Shown: positions 18,480 through 27,130, counted from the stretch's first letter. The stretch: 64,000 bases of DNA from Rhodospirillaceae bacterium (GCA_022843945.1 JALHMR010000003.1:62001-126000); one strand, 5' to 3'. The notes: generated by a model from the letters alone, not told the origin. Numbers and translations are program-made.

Positions 18480-19070
18480 TCAACCCCAGTTGAAGGGCAT
18501 ATAGGCGGGATCGGCGTTCTGCTCCCGCAAGGCGACCTCGTCGATCGCCGGCCGGGCGTTGGCCTGCTCCTGCTGGCGCGGCCGGACTGCGAGGAGGTTC
18601 TCCGGATAGTGCCGGGTCTGGTGACAGGCCAAGGTCTCCGGCGGCGCCGGCCAGGCAATTGCCTTGGGATCACCGCCGGCCTCGGCCGCCACAAGCAGCG
18701 CCTGGCACCAGTCGCGAAGCGCCGGCAGCAATTCGGCGCTTTGCCGCATCAACCCGGCTTCAGGATTCACCTCGCCGGCACCAACCGTGGCGAGAAACCC
18801 GGTTCCGGGCAGGAAACGGTTGCCGCCGGCATCCACCGCATAATGCGGCTCAAGGTCGAAACCCAGTTCCTGCGCGAACGCGTAGGTGATCTGGCATCGC
18901 TGATCCGGGTACGACTGGCGAAGCTTCACCTCGACGAGAGGCCGCTCCGCGTCCGTGGCCTCGACGGCATCAAGACGAACAACGACAGCGAAAGCGTGAA
19001 AACCGTCGGGCGGCGAAACCGAGGTTTCGACCCACTCCGCCGCCGCGGATACCGTCGTCGTCACCGTCAT
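18480..19070 (-). CDS. Hypothetical protein
   Basis: 196 aa from the ATG at 19070 (MTVTTTVSAAAEW), chosen for its GGGGAAACG ribosome site; an upstream in-frame ATG at 19088 is less favourable. Soluble and acidic; a hydrophobic patch GFLATVGAG is too short for a membrane helix. The last 60 residues are Gln-, Ala- and Pro-rich and end in MPFNWG. No recognised domain. It is convergent with the gene at 18033 and divergent from the M50 protease gene, 26 bases away. Confidence 0.65.
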   Translation of the reverse strand: MTVTTTVSAAAEWVETSVSPPDGFHAFAVVVRLDAVEATDAERPLVEVKLRQSYPDQRCQITYAFAQELGFDLEPHYAVDAGGNRFLPGTGFLATVGAGEVNPEAGLMRQSAELLPALRDWCQALLVAAEAGGDPKAIAWPAPPETLACHQTRHYPENLLAVRPRQQEQANARPAIDEVALREQNADPAYMPFNWG

Positions 19071-19096
19071 CGTTTCCCCACAGAACACGCCGGCGC

Positions 19097-19786
19097 ATGG
19101 ACGTACTGAGCGACATAGCCCTGGCGGCCTCGACCTGGATCATACCAGTCCTGGGCGGGCTGACATTGCACGAGATCGCGCACGGCTATATGGCCGCAGC
19201 CCTTGGCGATCCGACGGCACGAAAGAGCGGGCGGCTCAGCCCCAATCCCTTTCGCCATCTCGATCGCATCGGCACCGTGGCTCTCCCTCTGCTGCTGTTC
19301 GCCGCCTCGTCACCTGTCCTTATCGGTTATGCCCGCCCTATTCCAGTCGCCTATCACCGGCTTCCGGTCCCACGGCGCGATATTGCGCTCGTCGCGGCAG
19401 CAGGCCCTGCGGCGAATCTGCTGCTCGCCGCGCTCGCCGTGCTCTCCTACCACGCCATACACATCGTTCCGGACGCCGCTCAATGGTGGACCGGCCAGAA
19501 CATCATCCACTCGATCTACGTGAATCTCATCTTCGCGGTGGTGAATCTGCTGCCGATTCCCCCGCTCGACGGCGGGCGCATCCTGCTGGGGCTCATCAGC
19601 CCCGAATGGTCGTTCCAGCTCGCCCGCTACGACTGGGTCGGACTTCTCGCGGTGGCCGTCCTCTTCCTTGTGGTCCCGCTCGTCGGGCTTCTCTTCGGTG
19701 TGGAGATCACCTTTCTCCAGGAGATTCTGACGGGAGCGGTCGACTGGCTCTTTTATTCGCTGGTTCACGTTTTCAGGCTCACCTAG
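19097..19786 (+). CDS. Site-2 protease family (M50) membrane metalloprotease
   Basis: 229 aa, the compact RseP-less form of the M50 family. The zinc motif HEIAHG (His25, Glu26, His29) lies in the first membrane segment, and the third ligand motif NLLPIPPLDGGRILLG is near residues 150-165. Other hydrophobic segments occur near 70-85, 105-120 and 180-205. Such proteases cut substrates within the membrane; there is no PDZ domain. No linked anti-sigma factor or obvious substrate gene lies nearby. Family confident, substrate unknown. Confidence 0.88.
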   Translation: MDVLSDIALAASTWIIPVLGGLTLHEIAHGYMAAALGDPTARKSGRLSPNPFRHLDRIGTVALPLLLFAASSPVLIGYARPIPVAYHRLPVPRRDIALVAAAGPAANLLLAALAVLSYHAIHIVPDAAQWWTGQNIIHSIYVNLIFAVVNLLPIPPLDGGRILLGLISPEWSFQLARYDWVGLLAVAVLFLVVPLVGLLFGVEITFLQEILTGAVDWLFYSLVHVFRLT

Positions 19787-19993
19787 CCGCTTCTTGACAA
19801 CGGCATCGCCCATCCGTGATGCTTCTTGCGTCGCGCCTATACCCGGTTCGGGTTGACCTTGAGGATCGTTGATCCTCCATCCAGCGCGACGAGATCGTCG
19901 TCGTCGACAATCTCTCCTGACGAAATCCTGCGCTGACGCCCGCCCTCGCCTTGTCCAGGCGGCGCGCCATCGTGGTTGTCATGGGGGTGATCG

Positions 19994-20548
19994 ATGCGGC
20001 CACGCGCCTTGCTGGCGATGGTCTTGTGTCTATGCCTGGGGGGCGGCACCGCACCCGTGGGCGCAGAGATCCTGCGCCCGTGGAGCGGAAGCCCGAAGCC
20101 GTCATTTGCGCTCAAGGAACTGAACGGAGGCGCCCGCGGCCTTGACCAGCACCGCGGACAGGTCGTCCTCGTCCATTTCTTCGCGACGTGGTGTGAGCCC
20201 TGCATCCCCGAGATGACATCCCTGCGCGCCATGATGGAGAAGCAGGCCGACAATCGGGTCGCCGTACTGGCCATCGATGTCGCAGAAGTCGAGGACCGCG
20301 TGCGCCGCTTCTTCGAGCGACTGCCGGTGAACTTTCCCATTCTTCTCGATGGCGACCGCGCCGTGACGAAGGCCTGGCAGGTCCACGGTCTGCCGACAAC
20401 CTACATCCTCGACGGAACACTCACGCCACGCTTCGTTGTCGAGGGTGCTGTCGATTGGACAAAGGTCGAGGTGATGCGGCTGATCGACGGCCTCACGTCG
20501 CGCACAGACATTCAGCTCGAAAACTCAATGTTTCACAAGGGAGGGTAA
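19994..20548 (+). CDS. TlpA/ResA-type periplasmic thioredoxin
   Basis: 184 aa with an N-terminal signal sequence (hydrophobic residues about 5-20, cleavage near VGAEI) and a thioredoxin fold. The active site is ATWCEPC (Cys67, Cys70), with the cis-proline strand HGLPTTYIL later in the protein. TlpA-type proteins reduce periplasmic disulfides, for example in cytochrome c or copper-site assembly. The stop lies 2 bases before the next start, so the two genes are cotranscribed. A 207-base gap upstream shows nothing recognisable. Confidence 0.88.
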   Translation: MRPRALLAMVLCLCLGGGTAPVGAEILRPWSGSPKPSFALKELNGGARGLDQHRGQVVLVHFFATWCEPCIPEMTSLRAMMEKQADNRVAVLAIDVAEVEDRVRRFFERLPVNFPILLDGDRAVTKAWQVHGLPTTYILDGTLTPRFVVEGAVDWTKVEVMRLIDGLTSRTDIQLENSMFHKGG

Positions 20549-20550
20549 AC

Positions 20551-21660
20551 ATGACAATTCACCGTCGCGAGTTTCTAATGGGCACGGCAGCTTTTGCTGC
20601 CGTTGCCAGCGCCCCGGGCCAGGCACTGGCCCAGGCCGGCGCCAGTCCCTTCCGGCCGAAGCCTGAGGGGTGGCGGCGTTTCGACATCGTGACGCGCCTC
20701 GAGGTCAAGCCGCAAGGCGAGACAAGGGCATGGATCCCATTGCCGTCAGTCCACGAGGCGGAGTGGAGCCGCCCGATGGGCAATCTGTGGACGACCAATG
20801 CGACACGTGCCGCAATTCATCGCGACCCGAAGAGCAATGCCGAGTTCCTGCGCGTCGAGTGGGCCGCGTCGGAAGCGGCACCGGTCGTCGAGGTGCAGAG
20901 CCGTTTTGCCTCGCGCGACCGCGCCATCGATCTGTCCAAGCCGGGGCAGGCTCGACCGCTCAGCGCCGGTGCCCGCAAGTACTACACCTCCGCCACGGCG
21001 CTGCTGCCCACGGATGGCATCGTCAAGGAGACCGCCGAGAAGATCACCGCGGGCGCCACGACGGACATGCAGAAAGCCCAGCGCCTCTATGACTGGGTGG
21101 TCGAGAACACGGCGCGCAACGGCCAGACCCGCGGCTGCGGCGTTGGCGACATTGCCTCGATGCTGAAGTCCGGAAACCTCACTGGAAAATGCGCCGACCT
21201 CAATGCGCTCTATGTCGGCCTTGCCCGCGCCTCGGGTCTGCCGGCACGCGACGTCTACGGGCTGCGCGTGGCGCCGTCGAAATTCGGCTACAAGAGCCTC
21301 GGCACCGGCTCCGACACCATCACCCGGGCGCAGCACTGCCGCGCCGAGGTCCACCTCGCCGGCTTCGGCTGGGTTCCCGTCGATCCCGCCGACGTGCGCA
21401 AAGTCGTGCTTGAAGAGCCGCCGGGCAATCTGGCCCTCAACAACGATATGGTCGTTAGCGCCCGCAAGGGGCTGTTCGGCTCGTGGGAAGGCAACTGGCT
21501 GGCCTACAACGACGGGCATGACATCGTTCTACCGGGTGCGAAGGGACCGACACTCGACTTCCTGATGTATCCGCAGGCTGAAACTGTCGCGGGACGTCTG
21601 GATTGCCTCGACCCGGACAATTTCCGCTACACCATCAAGGTCACCGAGCTCGCCACCTAA
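20551..21660 (+). CDS. Tat-exported transglutaminase-like protein
   Basis: 369 aa from the ATG at 20551, which has a GGGAGGG ribosome site. The N-terminus is a Tat signal (HRREFLMGTAAFAAVA, cleavage near ALAQA). The transglutaminase-like core shows the triad as TGKCADLNALYVGLARASG (Cys214), HCRAEVHL (His262) and GWVPVDPAD (Asp278). Such domains act as cysteine peptidases or amidotransferases in the cell envelope. Placed directly after a TlpA-type thioredoxin, whose role might be to keep the catalytic cysteine reduced; that link is inference. A strong hairpin follows the stop. Confidence 0.87.
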   Translation: MTIHRREFLMGTAAFAAVASAPGQALAQAGASPFRPKPEGWRRFDIVTRLEVKPQGETRAWIPLPSVHEAEWSRPMGNLWTTNATRAAIHRDPKSNAEFLRVEWAASEAAPVVEVQSRFASRDRAIDLSKPGQARPLSAGARKYYTSATALLPTDGIVKETAEKITAGATTDMQKAQRLYDWVVENTARNGQTRGCGVGDIASMLKSGNLTGKCADLNALYVGLARASGLPARDVYGLRVAPSKFGYKSLGTGSDTITRAQHCRAEVHLAGFGWVPVDPADVRKVVLEEPPGNLALNNDMVVSARKGLFGSWEGNWLAYNDGHDIVLPGAKGPTLDFLMYPQAETVAGRLDCLDPDNFRYTIKVTELAT

Positions 21661-21666
21661 CTCGGC

Positions 21667-21705
21667 AAGGGCCCGGACACTGCCACATGCAGCGTCCGGG
21701 CCCTT
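21667..21705 (+). terminator. Strong hairpin after the transglutaminase gene
   Basis: Perfect 12-bp inverted repeat AAGGGCCCGGAC / GTCCGGGCCCTT with a 15-base loop, starting 7 bases after the stop codon at 21660. There is no T-tract, so termination may be weak or Rho-assisted; it also separates this pair from the desulfurase gene. Confidence 0.6.
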
Positions 21706-21733
21706 CAGCCCTCTCCGGCATTGAGAGGGATCA

Positions 21734-22867
21734 ATGCAAAAGCAGATCTATCTCGATTACAACGCCAGCACGCCTATCGCGCCCGATGTCGCGGCCGCCA
21801 TGCGGCCGTATGTCGACGCCGAGTTCGGCAATCCATCCAGCGGCCACTGGGCCTCGACGACGGCCAAACGCGGCATCGAACGCGCCCGGCAGCAGGTCGC
21901 CGTTCTCCTTGGTTGCACGGCGGACGAGATCGTCTTCACCAGCGGCGGCACCGAGGCGAACAACCTGGCGCTCAAAGGGGTGTTCTTCACCTGCCGCGAG
22001 CGCGGCAACCACATCATCACCAGCCAGGTCGAGCACCCGGCCATCCTCAACCCCTGCCGGTTCCTCGAGCGCCTCGGCGCCACGGTGACCTACCTGCCAG
22101 TCGACCACAGCGGGCGGGTCGATCCCGACGACGTGCGGCGTGCCCTCACGCCGCAAACCGTCCTGGTCAGCATCATGCACGCCAATAACGAGGTCGGTAC
22201 GATCCAGCCGATCGAGGAGATCGCGCGCATCGCCCGCGAGCACGGCGCGCTCATGCACACCGACGCGGCGCAATCCGTCGGAAAAATTCCAACCAATGTC
22301 CAGGCCCTCAACGTCGATCTGCTGACCGTCGCCGGCCACAAGCTCTACGCACCCAAGGGCGTCGGTGCGCTCTATATCCGTCGTGGTCTCCGGCTTGAAC
22401 CGCTTCTGCACGGCGCCGGGCATGAGTCCGGCCGGCGCGCAGGCACGGAATCCGCAATCCTGACGGTGGCCCTCGGTGCCGCGGCGGCCTACGTCGATCT
22501 GACGTCCATCGGGCGCATCAAGGCCTTGCGCGACAGGCTCTGGAAAACTCTGCGCGAGCGTTTCGGCGACGGGATTGTCCTGAACGGCCACCCCGAGCAC
22601 CGGCTGCCCAATACGCTGAACGTGTCGTTCCCCGGTCTGGTGGGCCCCGAGATCCTTGCCCGGATTCCCGAGCTTGCCGCCTCGACCGGCTCGGCCTGTC
22701 ATGCCGGCACGGTCGAGCTGTCTCCGGTGCTCAAAGCCATGGGCGTCGAGCCCCATGTCGGCATGGGCGCGATCCGCCTCAGCCTCGGCCGGCCAACCAC
22801 CGAAGATGACATCCGACAGGCTGCCGAACGCCTTGCCGAAGCGGCGCGAGCCTACACGACCGTTTGA
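21734..22867 (+). CDS. NifS/IscS-family cysteine desulfurase
   Basis: 377 aa. PLP enzyme that removes sulfur from cysteine (or selenium from selenocysteine) as an enzyme-bound persulfide. The PLP lysine is Lys203 in TVAGHKLYAPKG, and the catalytic cysteine is Cys322 in STGSACHAG, the short-loop arrangement of group I (NifS/IscS) proteins. DTDAAQSVGK-like sequence (MHTDAAQSVGKI) precedes the PLP site. A ribosome site GAGAGG is present. No isc or suf genes are adjacent. Given the selenium island 4 kb away it could feed selenide to SelD, but that is only a proposal from proximity. Confidence 0.9.
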   Translation: MQKQIYLDYNASTPIAPDVAAAMRPYVDAEFGNPSSGHWASTTAKRGIERARQQVAVLLGCTADEIVFTSGGTEANNLALKGVFFTCRERGNHIITSQVEHPAILNPCRFLERLGATVTYLPVDHSGRVDPDDVRRALTPQTVLVSIMHANNEVGTIQPIEEIARIAREHGALMHTDAAQSVGKIPTNVQALNVDLLTVAGHKLYAPKGVGALYIRRGLRLEPLLHGAGHESGRRAGTESAILTVALGAAAAYVDLTSIGRIKALRDRLWKTLRERFGDGIVLNGHPEHRLPNTLNVSFPGLVGPEILARIPELAASTGSACHAGTVELSPVLKAMGVEPHVGMGAIRLSLGRPTTEDDIRQAAERLAEAARAYTTV

Positions 22868-22896
22868 CGGGCAAAACGATATCTCGGGTCTTCGTT

Positions 22897-24375
22897 CTAG
22901 GCTGCGACGCTTGCCAGGCTGATCCACACCGTTTTCTGTTCGGTGTAGTTCTCCAGCGCTGCCTCACCCAGATCACGGCCGATACCAGACTCGCCACCAT
23001 AGCCGCCCCACGGCAGCCGCGTATCGGTGTGACCGTAGGTATTTCCCCAGACGGTGCCGGCCCTCAGGCGACTGGCCACGCGCGGCACACGGGCGATATC
23101 CCGGCTCCAGACAGCCGCCGCCAGACTGTACGGGCTGTCGTTGGCCAGATGGATCGCCTCATCCTCATCGCGAAAGCGGATGACGGTCGCCACCGGGCCG
23201 AAAATCTCCTCGCGCGCGATCCGCATGTCATTACGCGCCTCAGCGAACACGGTCGGCTCCAGAAAATAGCCGCGATTGCCGATGCGCGAGCCGCCGGCGA
23301 CAATCTCAGCGCCGTCCCGCCGGCCGCTGTCGATATATTCGACCACCCGGTTCATCTGCTTTTCCGAAATGATCGGGCCCATAGTCGTCTCGGCGGCTTG
23401 CGGATCGCCGACGCGGATCGATTTCGCGCGAGCGGCGAGGCGTGCAACAAACTCGTCGTGGATCCGATCTTCCACCAGGATGCGGGAGCCGGCAGAACAG
23501 ACCTGTCCGGCGTTAAAGAAGATGCCGGAGGACGATGCCCTGACGGCGGCATCGATCTCAGCATCGGCAAAGACGATGTTTGGCGACTTCCCTCCCAACT
23601 CCAGGCCGATCCGCGTTCCGTTCGCTGCAGCTGCTCGCATGATTTGCTTGCCGACCGCTGGCGACCCGGTAAACGAGATCTTGTTGACGCGCGGATGCTC
23701 GACCAGGGCCGCACCGACCGTCGTGCCGTAGCCGGGCAGAACGTTCAAGACGCCGGGCGGCAAACCGGCTTCTAGAGCCAGCGCGCCGAGCTTCAACGCC
23801 GTGAGCGGCGTGAGTTCGGCGGGCTTCAGGACTACCGTGCAGCCGCAGGCCAAGGCCGGCGCGATCTTCCACACGGCATTCATCAACGGGAAGTTCCAGG
23901 GCACGATGGCCGCCACGACACCGGCGGGTTCGCGCGTCGTATAGGTGAGAGCGTCGCTGCGTACCGGCACGACCCGACCCGTCAGCTTATCGGCCCAGCC
24001 CGCGTAGTATTCGAGGCAGTCGATCGCCGCCGGGATATCCTGGCGCCGTGTCGCGCTGACCGGTTTCCCGCCATCCAGGCTTTCCAGGAGCACGAACTCT
24101 TCGAAGCGTTCGCGCAACAGGGCAGCCATGCGATAGAGGATCCGGCCGCGGGCGGCACCCGTCATGGTCGCCCATGGCCCCTGTGTCAGAGCCCGATGCG
24201 CTGCCCCGACAGCGATATCCGCATCTGCGCTGTCAGCCTCAGCGATCACGGCGAGTGTTTCCTCGGTCGCTGGATTCTGCGTTTGAAAGGTTCGACCGGA
24301 AACAGCGGGAATCCAGGCACCATCGATCAGCAGCCGGTCATCAGAAATCAGCGATGTGCCCACGGATTCCTCCAA
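22897..24375 (-). CDS. NAD(P)-dependent aldehyde dehydrogenase
   Basis: 492 aa, full length for the betaine/phenylacetaldehyde-type aldehyde dehydrogenase family. The Rossmann region includes VPWNFPL and SFTGSPAVGKQI. The catalytic glutamate is Glu259 (GLELGGKSPN) and the nucleophile Cys293 (NAGQVCSAGSR). The substrate is unknown. The gene follows a LysR-family regulator on the same strand across an 80-base gap containing a LysR-type palindrome, so it is the likely target of that regulator. It is convergent with the cysteine desulfurase gene. Confidence 0.92.
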   Translation of the reverse strand: MEESVGTSLISDDRLLIDGAWIPAVSGRTFQTQNPATEETLAVIAEADSADADIAVGAAHRALTQGPWATMTGAARGRILYRMAALLRERFEEFVLLESLDGGKPVSATRRQDIPAAIDCLEYYAGWADKLTGRVVPVRSDALTYTTREPAGVVAAIVPWNFPLMNAVWKIAPALACGCTVVLKPAELTPLTALKLGALALEAGLPPGVLNVLPGYGTTVGAALVEHPRVNKISFTGSPAVGKQIMRAAAANGTRIGLELGGKSPNIVFADAEIDAAVRASSSGIFFNAGQVCSAGSRILVEDRIHDEFVARLAARAKSIRVGDPQAAETTMGPIISEKQMNRVVEYIDSGRRDGAEIVAGGSRIGNRGYFLEPTVFAEARNDMRIAREEIFGPVATVIRFRDEDEAIHLANDSPYSLAAAVWSRDIARVPRVASRLRAGTVWGNTYGHTDTRLPWGGYGGESGIGRDLGEAALENYTEQKTVWISLASVAA

Positions 24376-24438
24376 AGAAGGTATGGAGGGAGTCTCGGTG
24401 GCTTGACCCTGCCGATCAAATTGATTGTTCTGCCCCTT

Positions 24439-24457
24439 TGATAGGTTTTTCCTATCA
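24439..24457. promoter_or_regulatory. LysR-type palindromic operator upstream of the aldehyde dehydrogenase
   Basis: Perfect palindrome TGATAGG-TTTTT-CCTATCA containing ATAG-N7-CTAT, which has the T-N11-A architecture of LysR-family sites and resembles an OxyR half-operator. It overlaps the stop codon of the LysR gene and lies about 65-80 bases upstream of the aldehyde dehydrogenase start, the right place for activation. Confidence 0.5.
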
Positions 24458-25390
24458 GCTGGCAGCGATTGAAACGTCGCGGCGCAGCCGCTCGATCTGG
24501 GCCGACATATTGATCGGCCGCAGCAGGGTCATCAACGCCCGTGCCAGCGGCGAAAGCGGATCTCTTGCCGTCACGACAAGGCCGACGCTTTGGCTTGCTG
24601 CGGGCTCCTTGAGCGCGATCGCCCGCATGCCCCTGAGCTCGCCGAACAGCGAAACGAAGGTATGAGGCACGACCGTCGACCAGCGCCCCGACCGGACGTG
24701 GGAGCACAGCCCGGTGATCGAATCGGTCTCGATGACGGTGCGCGGCTCGGCATTGGCGCTCTGGAAGTTCCGGTTCACGATCCGCCGGTTCTGCATATTC
24801 GGCGTCAGCAGGCACAGCGGCAGTCCAGCGGCCTCTGCCCAGGTCACCGCGCGTCGACTATCGAAGGGGCCTCCGCTCGGGGTGAGCAGCAGATAGCGCT
24901 CCCGGTAGAGCGGCAGGGTTTTCACGTTCTTCAGAGGCTCGTTGTCGAGATAGGTCAAACCCGCTTCGATCTCGAACTCGTCGAGGCCGCGCTGGATGGC
25001 AACGGACGATTGCGAGAGGACTGTCACGGTCACCACGGGGTGCCGCCGGACAAACGGCGTAGTGATGAGCGAGACAGTCGGCATCGCGGCCGGGATCACC
25101 CCGAGACGGAGGCGCCCCGTCAGTCCCTGGCGCATCTCGCCGAGCTCCTGGCCGAGAGAATCGAGGTCCGCCAGGATGCGCTGGGCCCACTCCAGCACCC
25201 GTAGCCCCTCGGGTGTGAAACCGCGCAGCCGCTGCTGACTGCGCTCGACCAGCGGCACGCGCAGGTCTTCCTCGAGCTGTTTGATGGCCTGCGACAGGGT
25301 CGGCTGAGTGACGTTGCAAGCCTCGGCCGCCCGCCTGAAGTGCTTTTCGCGCCCGAGTGCGACGAGATAGGTGAGCTGACGGATGTTCAC
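24455..25390 (-). CDS. LysR-family transcriptional regulator
   Basis: 311 aa. The N-terminal winged helix (MNIRQLTYLVALGREKHF, then AAEACNVTQPTLSQAIKQLE) is typical and close to the OxyR/formate-dehydrogenase-regulator type of HTH; the effector domain spans residues about 90-300. Its two cysteines (C200-region CLLTP and GLCSHV) do not make an obvious OxyR redox pair. It is on the same strand as the aldehyde dehydrogenase and ends within the palindrome described there. Likely regulator of that gene and of itself; the effector is unknown. Confidence 0.9.
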   Translation of the reverse strand: MNIRQLTYLVALGREKHFRRAAEACNVTQPTLSQAIKQLEEDLRVPLVERSQQRLRGFTPEGLRVLEWAQRILADLDSLGQELGEMRQGLTGRLRLGVIPAAMPTVSLITTPFVRRHPVVTVTVLSQSSVAIQRGLDEFEIEAGLTYLDNEPLKNVKTLPLYRERYLLLTPSGGPFDSRRAVTWAEAAGLPLCLLTPNMQNRRIVNRNFQSANAEPRTVIETDSITGLCSHVRSGRWSTVVPHTFVSLFGELRGMRAIALKEPAASQSVGLVVTARDPLSPLARALMTLLRPINMSAQIERLRRDVSIAAS

Positions 25391-25822
25391 AACGACGCTT
25401 TTAAAACAGCGACCTGGGGTTTGCTATCCGGACGTGTATCAGCAGGCGCCTACCAGAAGGTGTCTGCGCTGCCCTTGCTAAAGCAGATGCTGGAGCACGT
25501 GCCAACACCTCCGGTCTACTACGCCGGCTCAAACACAACATCCTCCTAACGGACACCTGGAGTGAATGGTCGCAGCATTCCCCCGTCGATGCTGGATGTG
25601 ATCCCGGTTATGTCTGTGGGACAGATAAGCCCGAAAAAGTCAACTGAACCGGGGGCTTAAATGGGACGCTGGTGCCCAGGGCCGGGGCGACACAAGCATG
25701 GATGATCAACAGCTTAGCGGAAAGTTGGACACTCTCGGAACCCTAGGCTTTCCGCTGCTTCCCGGTAAAGGTGTCCAACCATGTTGCCCTGAGTGGCATC
25801 GGCGCGCGGCTAGGATAATCCT
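25391..25822. other. Junction region between host genes and the prophage
   Basis: 432 bases without a supported gene. A short plus-strand frame ending at 25549 (tail LLKQMLEHVPTPPVYYAG) may be a gene fragment but begins inside the LysR shadow and is not called. The stretch holds copy B of the dispersed repeat (25586-25686) and a perfect inverted pair GTTGGACAC (25724-25732) / GTGTCCAAC (25771-25779), resembling insertion-sequence ends. It is the most likely zone for the left end of the prophage, but no duplicated attachment core can be shown without the right end. Confidence 0.5.
25586..25686 (+). repeat. Dispersed repeat, copy B
   Basis: Matches 5110-5209 in the same orientation; see that entry for the shared blocks. 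Copy B reads TGAACCGGGGGCTTAA where copy A has a shorter, diverged form, so both copies have drifted. It is followed at 38 bases by the GTTGGACAC end. Confidence 0.6.
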
Positions 25823-26332
25823 ATGAAGGTGCGCGACCCTGACGGCATATTGCTCGGCGCCGTCCCGGACCTTCCGGCGGCCATCAACCCGCAGACGCTC
25901 GACGCCTACCAAGGTCATCCCGTCCGACAGTTCCAGCTCCACGGCCGGCCGGCGGAACGGTGTGTCGTCACGCCAAGCCTGGTCGTGGCCTGTGCTATCC
26001 CCGGCTTCGTCGAGAACCGGCCGCCGCGCAGCGTTGCCGAGCTGCTCGCCCTGCCGGAAGGGCCCGGGGCCGTCGCTGCCGTCCTGCACCCGATCACGCC
26101 ACAGGAACGGGCCAACGGCTTCGCCACGATCCAGGGTCGCAAGGTGCAGGTCTCGCGGGTGACGCCGGGCAAGTTCATCATGGTGCCGGTATCGGACGGC
26201 ACGGAAGCGACTTTCGCCGCGGAGACCGATATCGTCGCCGCGACCGATGCCGAGGGGCGGTCGTGGACGGCGGGGCGCTATCCTGACGGCGAGTATTTCC
26301 GGCGACGGCTCTCGACCCTGCACCTGCCGTAA
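25823..26332 (+). CDS. Hypothetical protein at the prophage left end
   Basis: 169 aa from ATG with an AGGATAATCCT ribosome region. Beta-rich and soluble (VQVSRVTPGKFIMVPVS, ADTEATF-like stretch), no cysteine pair, signal peptide or membrane helix. No recognised domain. It lies on the strand opposite to the phage late genes and heads a small plus-strand group with the next two genes, the usual layout for moron or cargo genes at a prophage end. Function unknown. Confidence 0.55.
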   Translation: MKVRDPDGILLGAVPDLPAAINPQTLDAYQGHPVRQFQLHGRPAERCVVTPSLVVACAIPGFVENRPPRSVAELLALPEGPGAVAAVLHPITPQERANGFATIQGRKVQVSRVTPGKFIMVPVSDGTEATFAAETDIVAATDAEGRSWTAGRYPDGEYFRRRLSTLHLP

Positions 26333-26375
26333 AGTGAGTGTCCAGCTAACCCCCCAAAGACCAAGGTCAGGCACT

Positions 26376-26915
26376 ATGACCCTCGACGACATGATCGCCC
26401 AATGGGCCGCCGACCATGAGAGGCCCCTACTCCGGGCCTCGGTGCGGGGCATGGAACGCCTGCTGTTGTCGATCGACGATGACGCTCGCCGCATGGCCAA
26501 GGCGATCGAACTGATGGGGCGAGACGGGCCGCAGTTTCTTCAATTTATGGGCTGGCACGCCGATCAAGCGCGCCGAATTGGGGTGGGGCGGTGCGGCAGC
26601 GGCGCGGCGGGCGACGAGATGCGCGCCGATCTTCTTGCGACCGGGGACTGGGAGTTGCGCGAAGGCCGCCGGCTGCGGATCAAGGTCACGAAAGACTGGG
26701 CCGAGGTGATCGAGATCACGCTAAGCTCAGAGGCGCTCAAGGACATCGACGAGGTCTGGTACACGGTGACGCCCCGGAACGCCCCGCTCGGCTGGCGGGG
26801 AAACCTGTCGGGCTACCTGACCATTGAATTGATCGACGATCCGGCGGCGATGCGGGCCTTGGCTGAGTGCAAGACGGACCGCCCTCGCGTCATCGTGCTG
26901 AGGGGTGCGGCATGA
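26376..26915 (+). CDS. Hypothetical protein
   Basis: 179 aa from the ATG at 26376 (MTLDDMIAQWAADHE), preceded by AAGGTCAGG; the longer frame would overlap the upstream gene. N-terminal half helical, C-terminal half with strands (LRIKVTKDWAEVIEITL, GYLTIELID). No recognised family. Its stop overlaps the next start as ATGA, indicating translational coupling. Probably a prophage accessory gene; function unknown. Confidence 0.6.
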   Translation: MTLDDMIAQWAADHERPLLRASVRGMERLLLSIDDDARRMAKAIELMGRDGPQFLQFMGWHADQARRIGVGRCGSGAAGDEMRADLLATGDWELREGRRLRIKVTKDWAEVIEITLSSEALKDIDEVWYTVTPRNAPLGWRGNLSGYLTIELIDDPAAMRALAECKTDRPRVIVLRGAA

Positions 26916-27130
26916 CGACCAAAGCCAGGATCGACGCGCTCAAGGCCCGGCTCGGCCCCGAGGGCATGCGCATCCTCTCGATCTTCGGCGTCCCGCCTGG
27001 TGCCGTGCGCGCGATCACATCGGCGCAGGAAGCGCTCCGCCGCAGGCGGGACGCCGAGGAACAGCGCGACCGCTATTTGAGCCGCGCATTCAGCAGAATA
27101 GCCCGAGAGATCGAGAAGATGAAGGGTTGA
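26912..27130 (+). CDS. Small helical hypothetical protein
   Basis: 72 aa from the ATG at 26912 (ATGA overlap with the previous gene). Highly charged, with a helical C-terminus containing EALRRRRDAEEQRDRYL, likely coiled-coil. No recognised domain. It is the last gene of the plus-strand trio; a terminator-type hairpin follows 12 bases after its stop. Confidence 0.6.
   Translation: MTTKARIDALKARLGPEGMRILSIFGVPPGAVRAITSAQEALRRRRDAEEQRDRYLSRAFSRIAREIEKMKG

Noticed and set aside
25340-25549. 69-codon plus-strand frame upstream of LysR
   Set aside because: Starts antisense inside the LysR gene; only the last 25 residues look protein-like, so at most a fragment.
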